Source: Verrucomicrobiota bacterium | GTDB lineage: Bacteria > Verrucomicrobiota > Verrucomicrobiae > Limisphaerales > UBA11358 | Length of the DNA: 24,579 bases | Direction of reading: 5' to 3' | Assembly (NCBI GenBank): GCA_014860005.1 | Contig: JACZKP010000117.1 | Span: forward strand, 1 to 24,579 | Shown: positions 1 to 6,579 of the stretch, one piece after another | Position numbering within the stretch: position 1 is the first letter of the stretch | Layout: each line of letters opens with the position of its first letter | Notes under the pieces: model-generated | What the model saw: the letters and a program-made list of their open reading frames with translations, nothing else | What the model was told of the DNA's origin: nothing | The model's database searches: none | Program-made: the position numbers and the translations under genes

Positions 1-151
1 GGACCAGGCGGTAGCAGCAGCGTGCTCATAAACCCACCGGTGAGGAACCGACCCGGCGTGCCGCAGCATCGCCGATCCGCAAACCAGAGTGCTAATCAGA
101 TGCGCTAAAACAAGTTTGAAAAGATGTGGGTAATGACAAGCGCTCCAAGCG

Positions 152-388
152 GTGGCCGCGCGCGAGGAGGAGACTGACGCCTTGCGTGACGCGTTGAAAC
201 ATCACGCGGCGGACATGGTGATTGACCGCGCATTGAAACAACCGAAGCGCGGGGCGATGGTGAAAGCGTTGCTGGAACGGTTCGACCAGGACGGCGATGG
301 TGAATTGAACGCGGAAGAACGAGCCGGCTTGCGGACGTTCATCATCTCCAGCGGCGCGCTGCCCGGACTTGTGAACAATACGTTCTGA
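152..388 (+). CDS. small EF-hand protein (possibly a gene remnant)
   Basis: A 78-residue ORF beginning with GTG. Residues 45-56 form one canonical 12-residue EF-hand loop (DQDGDGELNAEE: Asp at positions 1, 3 and 5, Gly at 6, hydrophobic at 8, Glu at 12), so this segment should bind calcium. The preceding residues are charged and probably helical. There is no signal peptide. In PVC bacteria EF-hand motifs often sit at the C-terminus of longer secreted proteins. The frame is open only back to about position 137, where a TGA closes it, and no good ribosome binding site precedes the GTG. It could therefore be a genuine small protein or the surviving 3' end of a longer decayed gene. It converges on the beta-propeller gene at 466. 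The motif is clear; the gene's integrity is uncertain. Confidence 0.45.
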   Translation: MAAREEETDALRDALKHHAADMVIDRALKQPKRGAMVKALLERFDQDGDGELNAEERAGLRTFIISSGALPGLVNNTF

Positions 389-409
389 CCGGAGGCGACT
401 TCAGTGTCC

Positions 410-461
410 TGCAAAATGGAAGTTCAGTCGCGGGTTGCAGCCGGTTGACTTCCGTTTTGCA
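410..461. terminator. hairpin between convergent genes
   Basis: TGCAAAATGGAAGT (410-423) and ACTTCCGTTTTGCA (448-461) form a 14-bp stem with one mismatch and a loop of about 24 nt. It lies just between the stop codons of the EF-hand ORF and the beta-propeller gene, so a bidirectional terminator is the simplest reading. There is no strong T-run on either side. Confidence 0.45.
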
Positions 462-465
462 CTGC

Positions 466-1815
466 TTATTCCTCAATCCGATAGAGATGCGTCTTCGTTC
501 GCAGGAACAACGCTTTGCCGGAAGCCGCAGGAGAGGCCATGAATCCGCCGTCCAGCGTGTTGGTCGCCAGGACTTCAAGCTTGCGGCCCGGCTTGATCAC
601 GGTGGTGGCACCCTGTTGATCGAAGAAATAGAGCCGGCCATCGGCGTAGATCGGTGAGGCGGCATACTTGCCACCGACCCGCTCCGTCCAGACGGTCTTG
701 CCGGTGTCGGCTTCGAGGCAGGTGATGAAACTCTCCTCGGCGGCGGTGTAAATCAGTCCGTCCACGAGAATCGGCGAGGCGTACTTGCCCACGTGGGTCC
801 TGAGCTTCCAAACGACGTGCGTGTCGGTCACATCGCCTTGCCCGTCGGTTTTCACTGCCCAGAGTTCTTTCTTGGTGAGGCCAGTGACGATATATGCCAG
901 GCCGTTGCGAAACAGGGGCCGGGGTGCGACCGACCAGTCCGGGTATTGCACCATCCAGAGTTCGCGGCCTGTGCGGGGGTCGTAGCCGTAAGCCGCTTTG
1001 GCGCCGGCACTGATCATCTGCGGTTTTCCCGCCGCATTCATGATTAACGGTGTGCTGTGGCCTTTGCGCAGATCGCCATCCCGCGCCATCGGGCCGGGCA
1101 CGTGTTCATCGTTCCAGACCACCGAGCGATCAGTTTTCCAGACGGTCTTGCCGGTCTGCTTGTCGAGGGCGACATGGTATTGCAGGTCGGCACCATCCAT
1201 GGTGAGGATCAGCAGATTCTCGAACGAAACCAGAGAGGAAGACGCACCGCGATAGTGACGGCAGGGGAGATCGTTGCGTTTCCACAGCACTTTGCCGGTC
1301 CGCGTGTCGAGGCAGGCCGTGCCCGGGCTGCCATAATGAACATAGACCCGGCCCGGCTCGATCAGCGATGAAGGCGTGGCGTAACCGTTCATGGACGCGC
1401 CGTTGCCCAGCGGTTCCGGATCGTCGGTGTGAAACACTTTATCGTTGAAGAGAATCTTTCCCGTTGCTGCGTCGAGACCGATGGCGAAATAGTCGTGGCC
1501 CTCCTCCGTGGCCGTCGTGACCCACACCTGGCCACCCAGCACCACCGGCGCGGACCAGCCGCGATGCGGAATCGCCGTTTTCCATTTCACATTGTTCGTC
1601 TCGCTCCAGTGTAGCGGGAAGCCCCGAAGTTGTGTGTCACCCGCTGCCGTCGCGTGGCCATCACCCGACGGCCCGCGAAACTCCGGCCAGTCCGCCCGGG
1701 CGACGAGCGAACCAAAGGCGAGGAGCAGAAGAGTTAAAAGGAACTGGCCGCTGGGATGATTGATGCACTCCGGCCCTTTGCCGGTATTGGAAAATGAACT
1801 TTCATTGGAATTCAT
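466..1815 (-). CDS. exported PQQ-binding-like beta-propeller repeat protein
   Basis: A 449-residue protein if translation starts at the ATG at 1815. A longer reading frame reaches 1989, but its extra 58 residues run through a terminator-like hairpin and look non-coding. The N-terminus carries a hydrophobic stretch (FLLTLLLLAFGSLVARA) followed by DWPEFRGPSGDG, the usual mature start of PVC outer-membrane-biogenesis/PQQ-like propeller proteins. Repeated blades of the form 'ALDxxTGKxxW' (e.g. CLDTRTGKVLWKR, ALDKQTGKTVWKT, YDPRTGRELWMV, CLEADTGKTVWTE) mark a WD/PQQ-type beta-propeller. It should be periplasmic, either as a quinoprotein-like dehydrogenase scaffold or a protein-interaction propeller. 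Nothing seen distinguishes these, and I found no clear PQQ-binding catalytic set. The fold call is firm; the reaction is not known. Confidence 0.85.
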   Translation of the reverse strand: MNSNESSFSNTGKGPECINHPSGQFLLTLLLLAFGSLVARADWPEFRGPSGDGHATAAGDTQLRGFPLHWSETNNVKWKTAIPHRGWSAPVVLGGQVWVTTATEEGHDYFAIGLDAATGKILFNDKVFHTDDPEPLGNGASMNGYATPSSLIEPGRVYVHYGSPGTACLDTRTGKVLWKRNDLPCRHYRGASSSLVSFENLLILTMDGADLQYHVALDKQTGKTVWKTDRSVVWNDEHVPGPMARDGDLRKGHSTPLIMNAAGKPQMISAGAKAAYGYDPRTGRELWMVQYPDWSVAPRPLFRNGLAYIVTGLTKKELWAVKTDGQGDVTDTHVVWKLRTHVGKYASPILVDGLIYTAAEESFITCLEADTGKTVWTERVGGKYAASPIYADGRLYFFDQQGATTVIKPGRKLEVLATNTLDGGFMASPAASGKALFLRTKTHLYRIEE

Positions 1816-1914
1816 GCCCGAAGCCTGCGGGGAGAGGCGAAACAAGTCAATCACGAGGGATTCGCCAAATTGGCTTGCCGGCGGGGAATCGCGTGCGCCG
1901 CACCTCTCCCATCC

Positions 1915-1948
1915 AAAAAAACACGGGCCGGACTTCCAAGTCCGGCCC
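1915..1948 (-). terminator. terminator-like perfect hairpin with T-run on the minus strand
   Basis: GGGCCGGACTT (1925-1935) pairs perfectly with AAGTCCGGCCC (1938-1948), with a 2-nt loop. On the minus strand the stem is followed by GTG and seven T residues, the form of an intrinsic terminator. It lies about 100 bp upstream of the beta-propeller start, where no minus-strand gene is visible to terminate. It may be left from a lost gene, or be one of the 'GGACTTGGAAGTCC' palindromes common in these genomes. Confidence 0.5.
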
Positions 1949-2027
1949 ACAAAATTGAGAACTGCTGATAAATTACCACCCTGCGTCAACCCGACCAGTC
2001 GCCAAAAATGGGGACAGGTTGGTGATC

Positions 2028-2206
2028 GTTATTCGCCTGACCGCCATGCGTGTGGCCGGCTCGGATTTCTTCTGCGGGCTGACGTTTCCGGGGCAGGATT
2101 CCTGTTGCAGCCTGATTATCGGCGGCTGGGGCCGCTGGTGGGCATTTCCAACGTGGACGGCGCGGATGCCTCGGAAAACGAAACCACGCAGTTTATCAAC
2201 TTTGAA
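2028..2206 (+). pseudogene. frameshifted fragment of a DUF1080 / 3-keto-disaccharide-hydrolase-like domain
   Basis: Two adjoining frames give one recognisable peptide. The first part is LTAMRVAGSDFFCGLTF and continues to LIIGGWG; the second part, one frame over, is PLVGISNVDGADASENETTQF. Together they match from memory the signature 'GSDFFCGLTFP...LIVGGWGG..VGLSSIDGxDASENETT' of laminin-G-like DUF1080 proteins of planctomycetes and verrucomicrobia. The frame changes between codons TGG (2127-2129) and CCG (2132-2134), consistent with loss of one base. The domain is also cut off: the usual 'W(Y)RIRVRVT' continuation is missing after 2206, and no start region is visible upstream. It is therefore a double-truncated relic, not an expressed gene. 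The family call is from memory, not a search. Confidence 0.6.
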
Positions 2207-2517
2207 GCGCGTCTTCGCCGGCAGTGCAAACTCATCAGCAGCGCAAACTCACCAATCAGTTCTGCTGCCGGGACGGACGGCAGCACGCTTCAACGTGCTG
2301 CCGCACCGCAAGCCTCAAATCTCGGCCAACGCATCCTGCGCCTGCAAAAAGCCCGCGGAAAAAATCCTCGAAACAAGGCTTGTCAGCCAAGCCGGTCAGG
2401 CGTAGAAGAGTCCCATGAGTCGAACCTGTCAGTTGACCAATGGCCAACGGGTCCCGGCCAAGCGGTGTCGTTTTGATTTAGCCCAGTCCGCTCCGAAAGC
2501 AACCAAAGGAAAAACGT
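2207..2517. other. gene-free stretch of probably decayed coding DNA
   Basis: No intact gene is visible. A perfect 10-bp stem with a 6-nt loop lies at 2278-2303 (CGGCAGCACG / CGTGCTGCCG). Pieces in different frames (ARLRRQCKL, LTNQFC, LQRAAA, ISANA, ILRLQKARG) occur in the same order as motifs at the C-terminus of the ComM/YifB Mg-chelatase-like ATPase, so a heavily frameshifted relic is possible. That reading is weak. The last ~50 bp hold the ribosome binding site of the next ORF. Confidence 0.3.
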
Positions 2518-2700
2518 ATGACGACAGTAGAGCAGACCTTTCAGACAGAAGATCTGAAAGCGCAGTATCAAGTTGTGTGCGCGGAGAATGAGGTTCTGAA
2601 GACTGACAACCAGCGTCTTGCAGCGGAGCGCGAGATTTTCGCGCAGGCGCTCTGCGATGCTCAGGCCCAGCTTGGCCGGCTGCTGGGTTGTAGCCAGTGA
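2518..2700 (+). CDS. 60-aa coiled-coil protein, first gene of the cassette-like series
   Basis: A 60-residue ORF starting with ATG, with a good ribosome binding site (AAAGGA at 2505-2510, seven bases ahead of the start). The sequence is acidic and alpha-helical, with leucine/alanine spacing typical of a short coiled coil (EDLKAQYQVVCAENEVLKTDNQRLAAER). It has no signal peptide and no recognised family. A structured spacer resembling an integron attC site follows directly, so it could be a small promoter-less cassette gene. The strong initiation signal argues that it is translated. Function unknown. Confidence 0.6.
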   Translation: MTTVEQTFQTEDLKAQYQVVCAENEVLKTDNQRLAAEREIFAQALCDAQAQLGRLLGCSQ

Positions 2701-2714
2701 ATCACGGGGCGGCG

Positions 2715-2836
2715 GTCAACATGGGCGCTGCAGCACAACCGCCGCCCCGCTTCTCCGATCAATCGTTTGATGAACTTCACGAGTCTCCTTTCCGCTCAGT
2801 GCCTGCCGCCGGCGGCGGTGGTTGAGCTCGTTAGAC
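2715..2836 (+). repeat. attC-like recombination site 1
   Basis: The 3' end reads GTTGAGCTCGTTAGAC (2821-2836), a canonical attC end: R' box GTTAGAC at 2830-2836 preceded by a 5-nt spacer AGCTC. The L' arm GGCGGCGGTGGTT (2811-2823) can pair with AACCGCCGCC (2737-2746) as L''. GTCAAC at 2715-2720 lies where R'' is expected (the ideal complement is GTCTAAC). The total span of ~120 bp is within the usual attC range. GGGCGCTGCAGC (2723-2734) recurs in site 3 and partly in site 2. A competing perfect 12-bp inverted repeat (2705-2716 / 2738-2749) could also act as a terminator for the 60-aa gene. Confidence 0.5.
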
Positions 2837-2856
2837 CGACTACGTTTTCCAACACT

Positions 2857-3279
2857 ATGAGCACTCCATTTGATGGCATGCAGCACGTGATACAGAACGA
2901 GCAAGCAATGCAGGAGTTTCGCAGGACTCACGCTGGCCGCGAAAACAAGCGTTACGCGGCGCAGATTGCGTTGCCTCATCTTCTTTCAGGCGTGGCGATG
3001 TTCGATGCCTTGAATCGCGCGGTGCAGGAAGTCAGCGGCATCGCCCCGAATGATTGTGACGTATTGATTCTGGTGGGTGATTTGTCCGTCACCAAAGCGA
3101 GTTTCATCGAACCTCACACCTTCCTTTTTGAGGGCTTCACACAGGACGGCCATCGGTCCTGGGTAGTTTGCCATTTTACTCAAGTTTTCGCTCGGGTCAT
3201 TTTCCTCCCGAAGCGTGGTGAGGAGCGGATCGTCAGCAGAGTCATTCAGGGTTTTTCTCCACATGAACCGTCGGCCTAA
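2857..3279 (+). CDS. orphan 140-aa protein in cassette-like context
   Basis: I chose the ATG at 2857, which gives 140 residues. The frame is open further upstream to 2767, but that part would run through the attC-like site, whereas 2857 lies 20 bp after its R' box as in integron cassettes. The protein is soluble-looking with no signal peptide. The segment DCDVLILVGDLSVTKASFIEPHTFLFEGFTQDGHRSWVVCHFTQVFARVIFLPKR is beta-rich, resembling a small alpha/beta domain. No family is recognised. The TAA stop lies inside GCCTAAT at 3274-3280, the arrangement seen when a cassette gene ends within the R'' box of its own attC. Function unknown. Confidence 0.55.
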   Translation: MSTPFDGMQHVIQNEQAMQEFRRTHAGRENKRYAAQIALPHLLSGVAMFDALNRAVQEVSGIAPNDCDVLILVGDLSVTKASFIEPHTFLFEGFTQDGHRSWVVCHFTQVFARVIFLPKRGEERIVSRVIQGFSPHEPSA

Positions 3280-3399
3280 TCGCCAGAGCGCTGCACCTAA
3301 TCCGCGCCCCGCTTTTACGCTGAGGACCTTGCGGGTTCATCGCACACCTCCGCCACGCCCTGCCTCTCCGCCCGGCGCGGATAGGTGAGGTCGTTGGCG
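3274..3399 (+). repeat. attC-like recombination site 2 (best folded of the three)
   Basis: The arms CACCTAATCCGCGCC (3294-3308, L'') and GGCGCGGATAGGTG (3374-3387, L') are perfectly complementary except for one extra A in L'', which mimics the extrahelical bases that set attC strand polarity. Outside them lie 6-nt (GCGCTG) and 5-nt (AGGTC) spacers, then CGCCAGA (3281-3287, R'') and GTTGGCG (3393-3399, R'), which pair as CGCCA/TGGCG. R' departs from the GTTRRRY consensus at its end. The 22 bases at 3274-3295 recur with one mismatch at 3896-3917, in both cases beginning at the stop codon of the upstream gene. The ~120-bp length fits attC. Confidence 0.55.
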
Positions 3400-3415
3400 A
3401 CAGCGCACGTCAGCA

Positions 3416-3901
3416 ATGCAGGTAACGCATTACATTTTCATGGTCGGCGGAGCAGCCATGATTCTTGGCAGTGGCCTCGCTTACCAGCAGGCGACTCTCC
3501 ACTGGGCGCATCGAGTTGTGTCCATCATGTCGGCAGCTCCACCGGCAGGTTCATTTGCCGATTGCTTTGCGACCGGGCGCATTCAGGACGCTATCACTCC
3601 GCCTTGGCTCACGGCTTATTTGATCCTCGCATTTTTGCTGGCTCTTTCGGTAGTTGTTCTCGGTGTTTGTTACATCGGTTGGGTCGCCGGAGTGGTTGGC
3701 CTCTTTGCAGGTTTCGCTGCGAGCGGCATCGTTCGCGGACTTTGGCCTCGACCGCACTCACAGTTCTACCGGCGGCATTTTATTCGCGTTCTTCGCGGTC
3801 GGGTTAGCACATACGCCGCCTCTGGTGACGCCTTGCGCGCAGAGGCAGGACAGTATTTCATTTCAGCACTCGAGGATTGTGATGACGAGATTGTCGCCTA
3901 A
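3416..3901 (+). CDS. orphan 161-aa membrane protein in cassette-like context
   Basis: A 161-residue ORF starting 17 bp after the R'-like box of site 2. Two hydrophobic regions are clear: residues 7-24 (IFMVGGAAMILGSGLAYQ) and about 63-103 (LTAYLILAFLLALSVVVLGVCYIGWVAGVVGLFAGFAASGIV), the second long enough for two spans. A basic loop follows (RPHSQFYRRHFIRVLRGR) and then an acidic C-terminus (EDCDDEIVA). It is an inner-membrane protein of unknown function. There is no good ribosome binding site, and a downstream in-frame ATG at 3440 is an alternative start. As with the previous gene, its TAA stop is embedded in GCCTAAT. No family recognised. Confidence 0.55.
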   Translation: MQVTHYIFMVGGAAMILGSGLAYQQATLHWAHRVVSIMSAAPPAGSFADCFATGRIQDAITPPWLTAYLILAFLLALSVVVLGVCYIGWVAGVVGLFAGFAASGIVRGLWPRPHSQFYRRHFIRVLRGRVSTYAASGDALRAEAGQYFISALEDCDDEIVA

Positions 3902-4010
3902 TCGCCAGGGCGCTGCAGCGCCCCGTTGGGCAGTCGGACGGTTCAGGTAATTTGTCCGCGATTCTTGCCGCCGACCGGGCGTTTCCGGCGGCGGTCGCTG
4001 ATCGTTCGGT
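3896..4010 (+). repeat. attC-like recombination site 3 (degenerate)
   Basis: Begins with the same 22-base block as site 2 (one mismatch). An R'-like box GTTCGGT at 4004-4010 is preceded by a 5-nt spacer TGATC and the arm GGCGGCGGTCGC, resembling the L' arm of site 1. A hairpin at 3967-3992 (GCCGCCG / CGGCGGC) would form the variable terminal structure. The outer arm pairing is poor. Alternative R' candidates are GTTGGGC at 3923-3929 and GTTCGCT at 4025-4031. It is called mainly because of the shared 5' block and position. Confidence 0.35.
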
Positions 4011-4045
4011 GTAATCGTATGGACGTTCGCTAGCCAACATGGGAA

Positions 4046-4306
4046 TTGAAGAATGAGCGTTGCATTTATTGCGAAGTTGGCGAGTTGGTTTTCTCCCAGT
4101 GGCCCTCCTGCGGCTTAATCATCGTCATTTGCGGCGAGTGCGGCACGGCATACGAGCTTCGCGACCGGCACAGAGGAAGGGAGTTCGGCGACACTTCAGG
4201 AGCGACGCGTTGCCACGGTGGCGGTGGGCCGTATCAGCATGATTTTCCAGCCGCGACGACTGATACGATTCGCAGTCTTGGATTCACTCAGGAGGATTAC
4301 CGATGA
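4046..4306 (+). CDS. 86-aa protein with a zinc-ribbon-like Cys pattern, last cassette-like gene
   Basis: An 86-residue ORF with a TTG start, the only usual start codon available because a TAG lies 15 bp upstream in frame. GGGA precedes it closely. Two CxxC pairs are present (C6-I-Y-C9 and C29-G-E-C32), a pattern of small zinc ribbons, with an extra Cys22 and a later CHGGGG segment. It is probably a soluble zinc-binding protein. It follows attC-like site 3 and is itself followed, only 18 bp after its stop, by the 3' boundary of a group II intron remnant on the opposite strand. No family is recognised beyond the zinc-ribbon pattern. Confidence 0.5.
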   Translation: MKNERCIYCEVGELVFSQWPSCGLIIVICGECGTAYELRDRHRGREFGDTSGATRCHGGGGPYQHDFPAATTDTIRSLGFTQEDYR

Positions 4307-4324
4307 CTGACCGCAAAACACCTG

Positions 4325-4394
4325 ATCGGGTAGCCGGGAGGATTACCCTCCCGGCCCCCCCACCACCGGACAAGCGGGTCCGCGTCCGGCGGTT
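4325..4394 (-). ncRNA. remnant of a group IIC intron 3' end (domains V and VI)
   Basis: Read on the minus strand, 4394-4362 has the form of domain V: CGC triad, stem CCGGAC (4389-4384) with GTCCGG (4371-4366), inner stem GCGG/CCGC, and a 2-nt bulge (TT) on the 3' side. A CGC triad rather than AGC is the class C version. Domain VI follows as a 9-bp GC stem (4355-4347 with 4341-4333) capped by GTAAT, then an unpaired TA and CCCGAT. The bulged A (4331) lies seven nucleotides from the end, the usual branch-point position, and the end GAT fits the AY 3' boundary. The tetraloop is not GNRA, and no reverse transcriptase or 5' half is present. It is therefore a dead 5'-truncated copy, perhaps continuing to about 4470. 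Confidence 0.55.
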
Positions 4395-4554
4395 CCTGGC
4401 AGTCCCGATGGATGAAGCAGCACGCTTGCTTTCTGCCCGGCTGACGCGGAGTTGCGGCCATACCAGTTTCTGAACCAAGGTGACTCGTTCATAGCATTTG
4501 CTTCCTCCGCCCCGTTCTGCTTTCTTCACCGGCAAACCTGACTCCCTGCCAGCT

Positions 4555-5811
4555 ATGAAACGTCTCGTGCTGATTGTTTGTTTGATGGTGGCGGCCTTCA
4601 ATGCCGTCGCCGATTTCCGCGCCGGCATCGCCGTCCGCAACGTCACTCCCGATCCCTTGCTGCCGGTCAGTGGCGGCGTCGGGCCATCACGGCCCGTTAC
4701 GCAGAAGGCAGGTGAGTTAACCGTGCGCGCCTTGGTGTTCGAGGAGGGAAATACCCGGGTGGCAATTGTCAGTGCCGATTTCCTCGGATTCCCCGCGTTG
4801 TTGGGCAACAAGGTGCGCGCCGGGGTGAAGGGTATTCCCGCGCAAAACATCCTCATCGGCGCCACGCACACGCACAGCGCGCCGGATTGCTACGGATTCC
4901 CCGATGGCAAAGGCGGCACGGCCAGTGATCCCAAGTATCTCGAAATGGTCTGCCAGCGCATGACCGAGGCCATCAATGAAGCCGTGATGAAGCTTCAGCC
5001 CGCCCAACTCAAGATCGCCACCGGCGAGGCGAAAGGAAAGATCGCCTACAATTATTACGCCGAGCAGTTGTATGACCCACGCTGTGATGTGATTCAGGCG
5101 CTGTATGCGGCGGGGAAGCCCATCGCAACGCTGGTCAATTACGCGATCCATCCTGAAGTCCTGGGAAACGACGCCGGCGTGTGCAGCCCCGACTTGATTG
5201 GACCGCTCTACGACGAGATCACCGCGAAGGGCGGCGGCATCGGCGTCTTCATGAACGGCGCGCAAGGCGGCATGGTGACAGCCGACAATCGGTTGCCCGC
5301 CGGTCGCGAAGCCCGAGCATGGGAGGAATGTCAACGGATTGGCGGGCTGCTGGCAAACGAGGCATTGCGCATCGTGCGGGACGCGCCGGTCCAGGCGTCG
5401 CCCAAACTTTATTGCGCCGCACGCCCGCTGACCCTGCCGGTGGATTCACCGCTGATGCGGGCTTTGATGCAGCAGATGCCTGCTCAGCCCGGGGCCACGG
5501 CTGACAGTGTGACCACGCAATTGAACGTCGTGAACATTGGCAATGCACAAATCCTCACCATTCCCGGCGAAGCCCTGCCGAACATTGGTTTCTATCTGAA
5601 ACGGAAAATGCACGGTCAGCACAACCTGTTATTCGGGCTGACGAACGATGCCTACGGTTACATTTTGACCAAGGAGGATTTCAACAGCTTCCGGCGCTAC
5701 GATTACATTTCCCGGACCAGCCTGGGGGAAAGCACGGGCGACATCTTCGTGAACGAGGCGTTGAAGTTCGTGAATGATTCTCCGCGACCCACGCCGCTGG
5801 CCACCCGTTGA
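4555..5811 (+). CDS. exported neutral/alkaline ceramidase-like hydrolase
   Basis: A 418-residue protein from the ATG at 4555. The first 19 residues form a signal peptide (MKRLVLIVCLMVAAFNAVA). The mature start FRAGIAVRNVTPDP and the motifs SADFLGFP (73-80), THTHSAPD (104-111), NYAIHPEVLG (195-204) and NGAQGG (234-239) are those of the neutral/alkaline non-lysosomal ceramidase N-terminal domain. The histidines in THTHSAPD and in the NYAIHP segment are expected zinc ligands. True neutral ceramidases hydrolyse the ceramide amide bond and are about 650-750 residues with a C-terminal Ig-like domain. This short form lacks that domain, as is common in PVC genomes, so the substrate is uncertain (amide-linked lipid or other amide). 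Likely periplasmic. Confidence 0.85.
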   Translation: MKRLVLIVCLMVAAFNAVADFRAGIAVRNVTPDPLLPVSGGVGPSRPVTQKAGELTVRALVFEEGNTRVAIVSADFLGFPALLGNKVRAGVKGIPAQNILIGATHTHSAPDCYGFPDGKGGTASDPKYLEMVCQRMTEAINEAVMKLQPAQLKIATGEAKGKIAYNYYAEQLYDPRCDVIQALYAAGKPIATLVNYAIHPEVLGNDAGVCSPDLIGPLYDEITAKGGGIGVFMNGAQGGMVTADNRLPAGREARAWEECQRIGGLLANEALRIVRDAPVQASPKLYCAARPLTLPVDSPLMRALMQQMPAQPGATADSVTTQLNVVNIGNAQILTIPGEALPNIGFYLKRKMHGQHNLLFGLTNDAYGYILTKEDFNSFRRYDYISRTSLGESTGDIFVNEALKFVNDSPRPTPLATR

Positions 5812-5830
5812 AGGCCGTTTGCGGTAACAA

Positions 5831-6490
5831 TTACTTCAGCGTCTTGATGAACTCATCCGCCTGCGCGATGGAGCGGTTCATCTGTTCGATCAAGCGAGTG
5901 ATTTCCTTCTGGATGTTGGAAGTTTCGCCCTTGAGGGAAGCAATGGCCTGCGCATTGAGGTTGTGCTTGAGGAACAGCACGTAGTCTTTGAACTGGCTGA
6001 GCACGGGAGTCATGCTTTGCTCGGCGTTGGTGAGCGCCTGGTGCAATTCTTCGTAACGCTGGCGGGTGGCGGTGAGTTGGGCGCGGCTGGCGTCGCGCAA
6101 CGCGGGCGTGTTGATTTCGCCGATCTCCTTTTCCCACTCCACGAACAGGTCTTTGGCCACGGTTTCCACGGCGCGGATGCGGCTGCGCACGGTGTCGGCC
6201 TGGCTGACGCAGCCGTCGTAATCGGCCTTGAGGGAATTGTAGGCGCGTTCCAGTTCGCCGCCGTCGAATTTGGTGATTTCCTTCAGGCGCGTGAGCGCGT
6301 CCTTGAACTGCTGCTGGGCTTCCTTCTGGTCGTCGCGCGCCTCGGTGACGCGCTTCTTGAGGAGGTCGCGTTTGTGGATGCCGACTTTCTCGTAGGCGGC
6401 GTAATAGGCGCTGCGGCAACCGGTCGCGGGAAGGACGCAGACCAACGCCAAAAGGGTGAAAACCAGCCAGTCACCATTTTTTGTATGCAC
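5831..6490 (-). CDS. DUF2959 family lipoprotein
   Basis: A 219-residue protein with a GTG start at 6490. A hydrophobic segment ends in a lipobox (LPATGC, Cys25), so it should be lipid-anchored. The next residues, RSAYYAAYEKVGIHKRDLLKKRVTEARDDQKEAQQQFKDAL, match the conserved N-terminus of DUF2959 proteins. The rest is a long, highly helical, coiled-coil-prone chain without enzymatic motifs. The biochemical role of DUF2959 is not established; an envelope structural or stress role is conceivable. It converges on the ceramidase-like gene with a 19-bp gap and is divergent from the oxidoreductase gene at 6580. Confidence 0.85.
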   Translation of the reverse strand: MHTKNGDWLVFTLLALVCVLPATGCRSAYYAAYEKVGIHKRDLLKKRVTEARDDQKEAQQQFKDALTRLKEITKFDGGELERAYNSLKADYDGCVSQADTVRSRIRAVETVAKDLFVEWEKEIGEINTPALRDASRAQLTATRQRYEELHQALTNAEQSMTPVLSQFKDYVLFLKHNLNAQAIASLKGETSNIQKEITRLIEQMNRSIAQADEFIKTLK

Positions 6491-6579
6491 AAGGATTGCT
6501 TACCATAGCTCCTATCTACATGCAATTCTGTATCTCTCTGGTATTGACATGGACGGGTTGACCGGCAGAGGATTCGCCC

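Noticed and set aside
1..151. A minus-strand gene leaving the left edge (ATG at position 29)
   Set aside because: Only nine codons are visible, with no clear ribosome binding site or recognisable motif.
1760..2476. A 238-codon plus-strand ORF
   Set aside because: It runs antisense to the beta-propeller gene start, then across a terminator hairpin and the frameshifted DUF1080 relic; only a short internal part resembles protein, and as a fragment.
4303..4473. A 56-codon plus-strand ORF with an excellent AGGAGG ribosome binding site, overlapping the previous stop by ATGA
   Set aside because: Its body runs through the group II intron domain V/VI remnant on the opposite strand and through low-complexity Pro/Arg codons. 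The good signal is probably accidental, though translation into the scar cannot be excluded.
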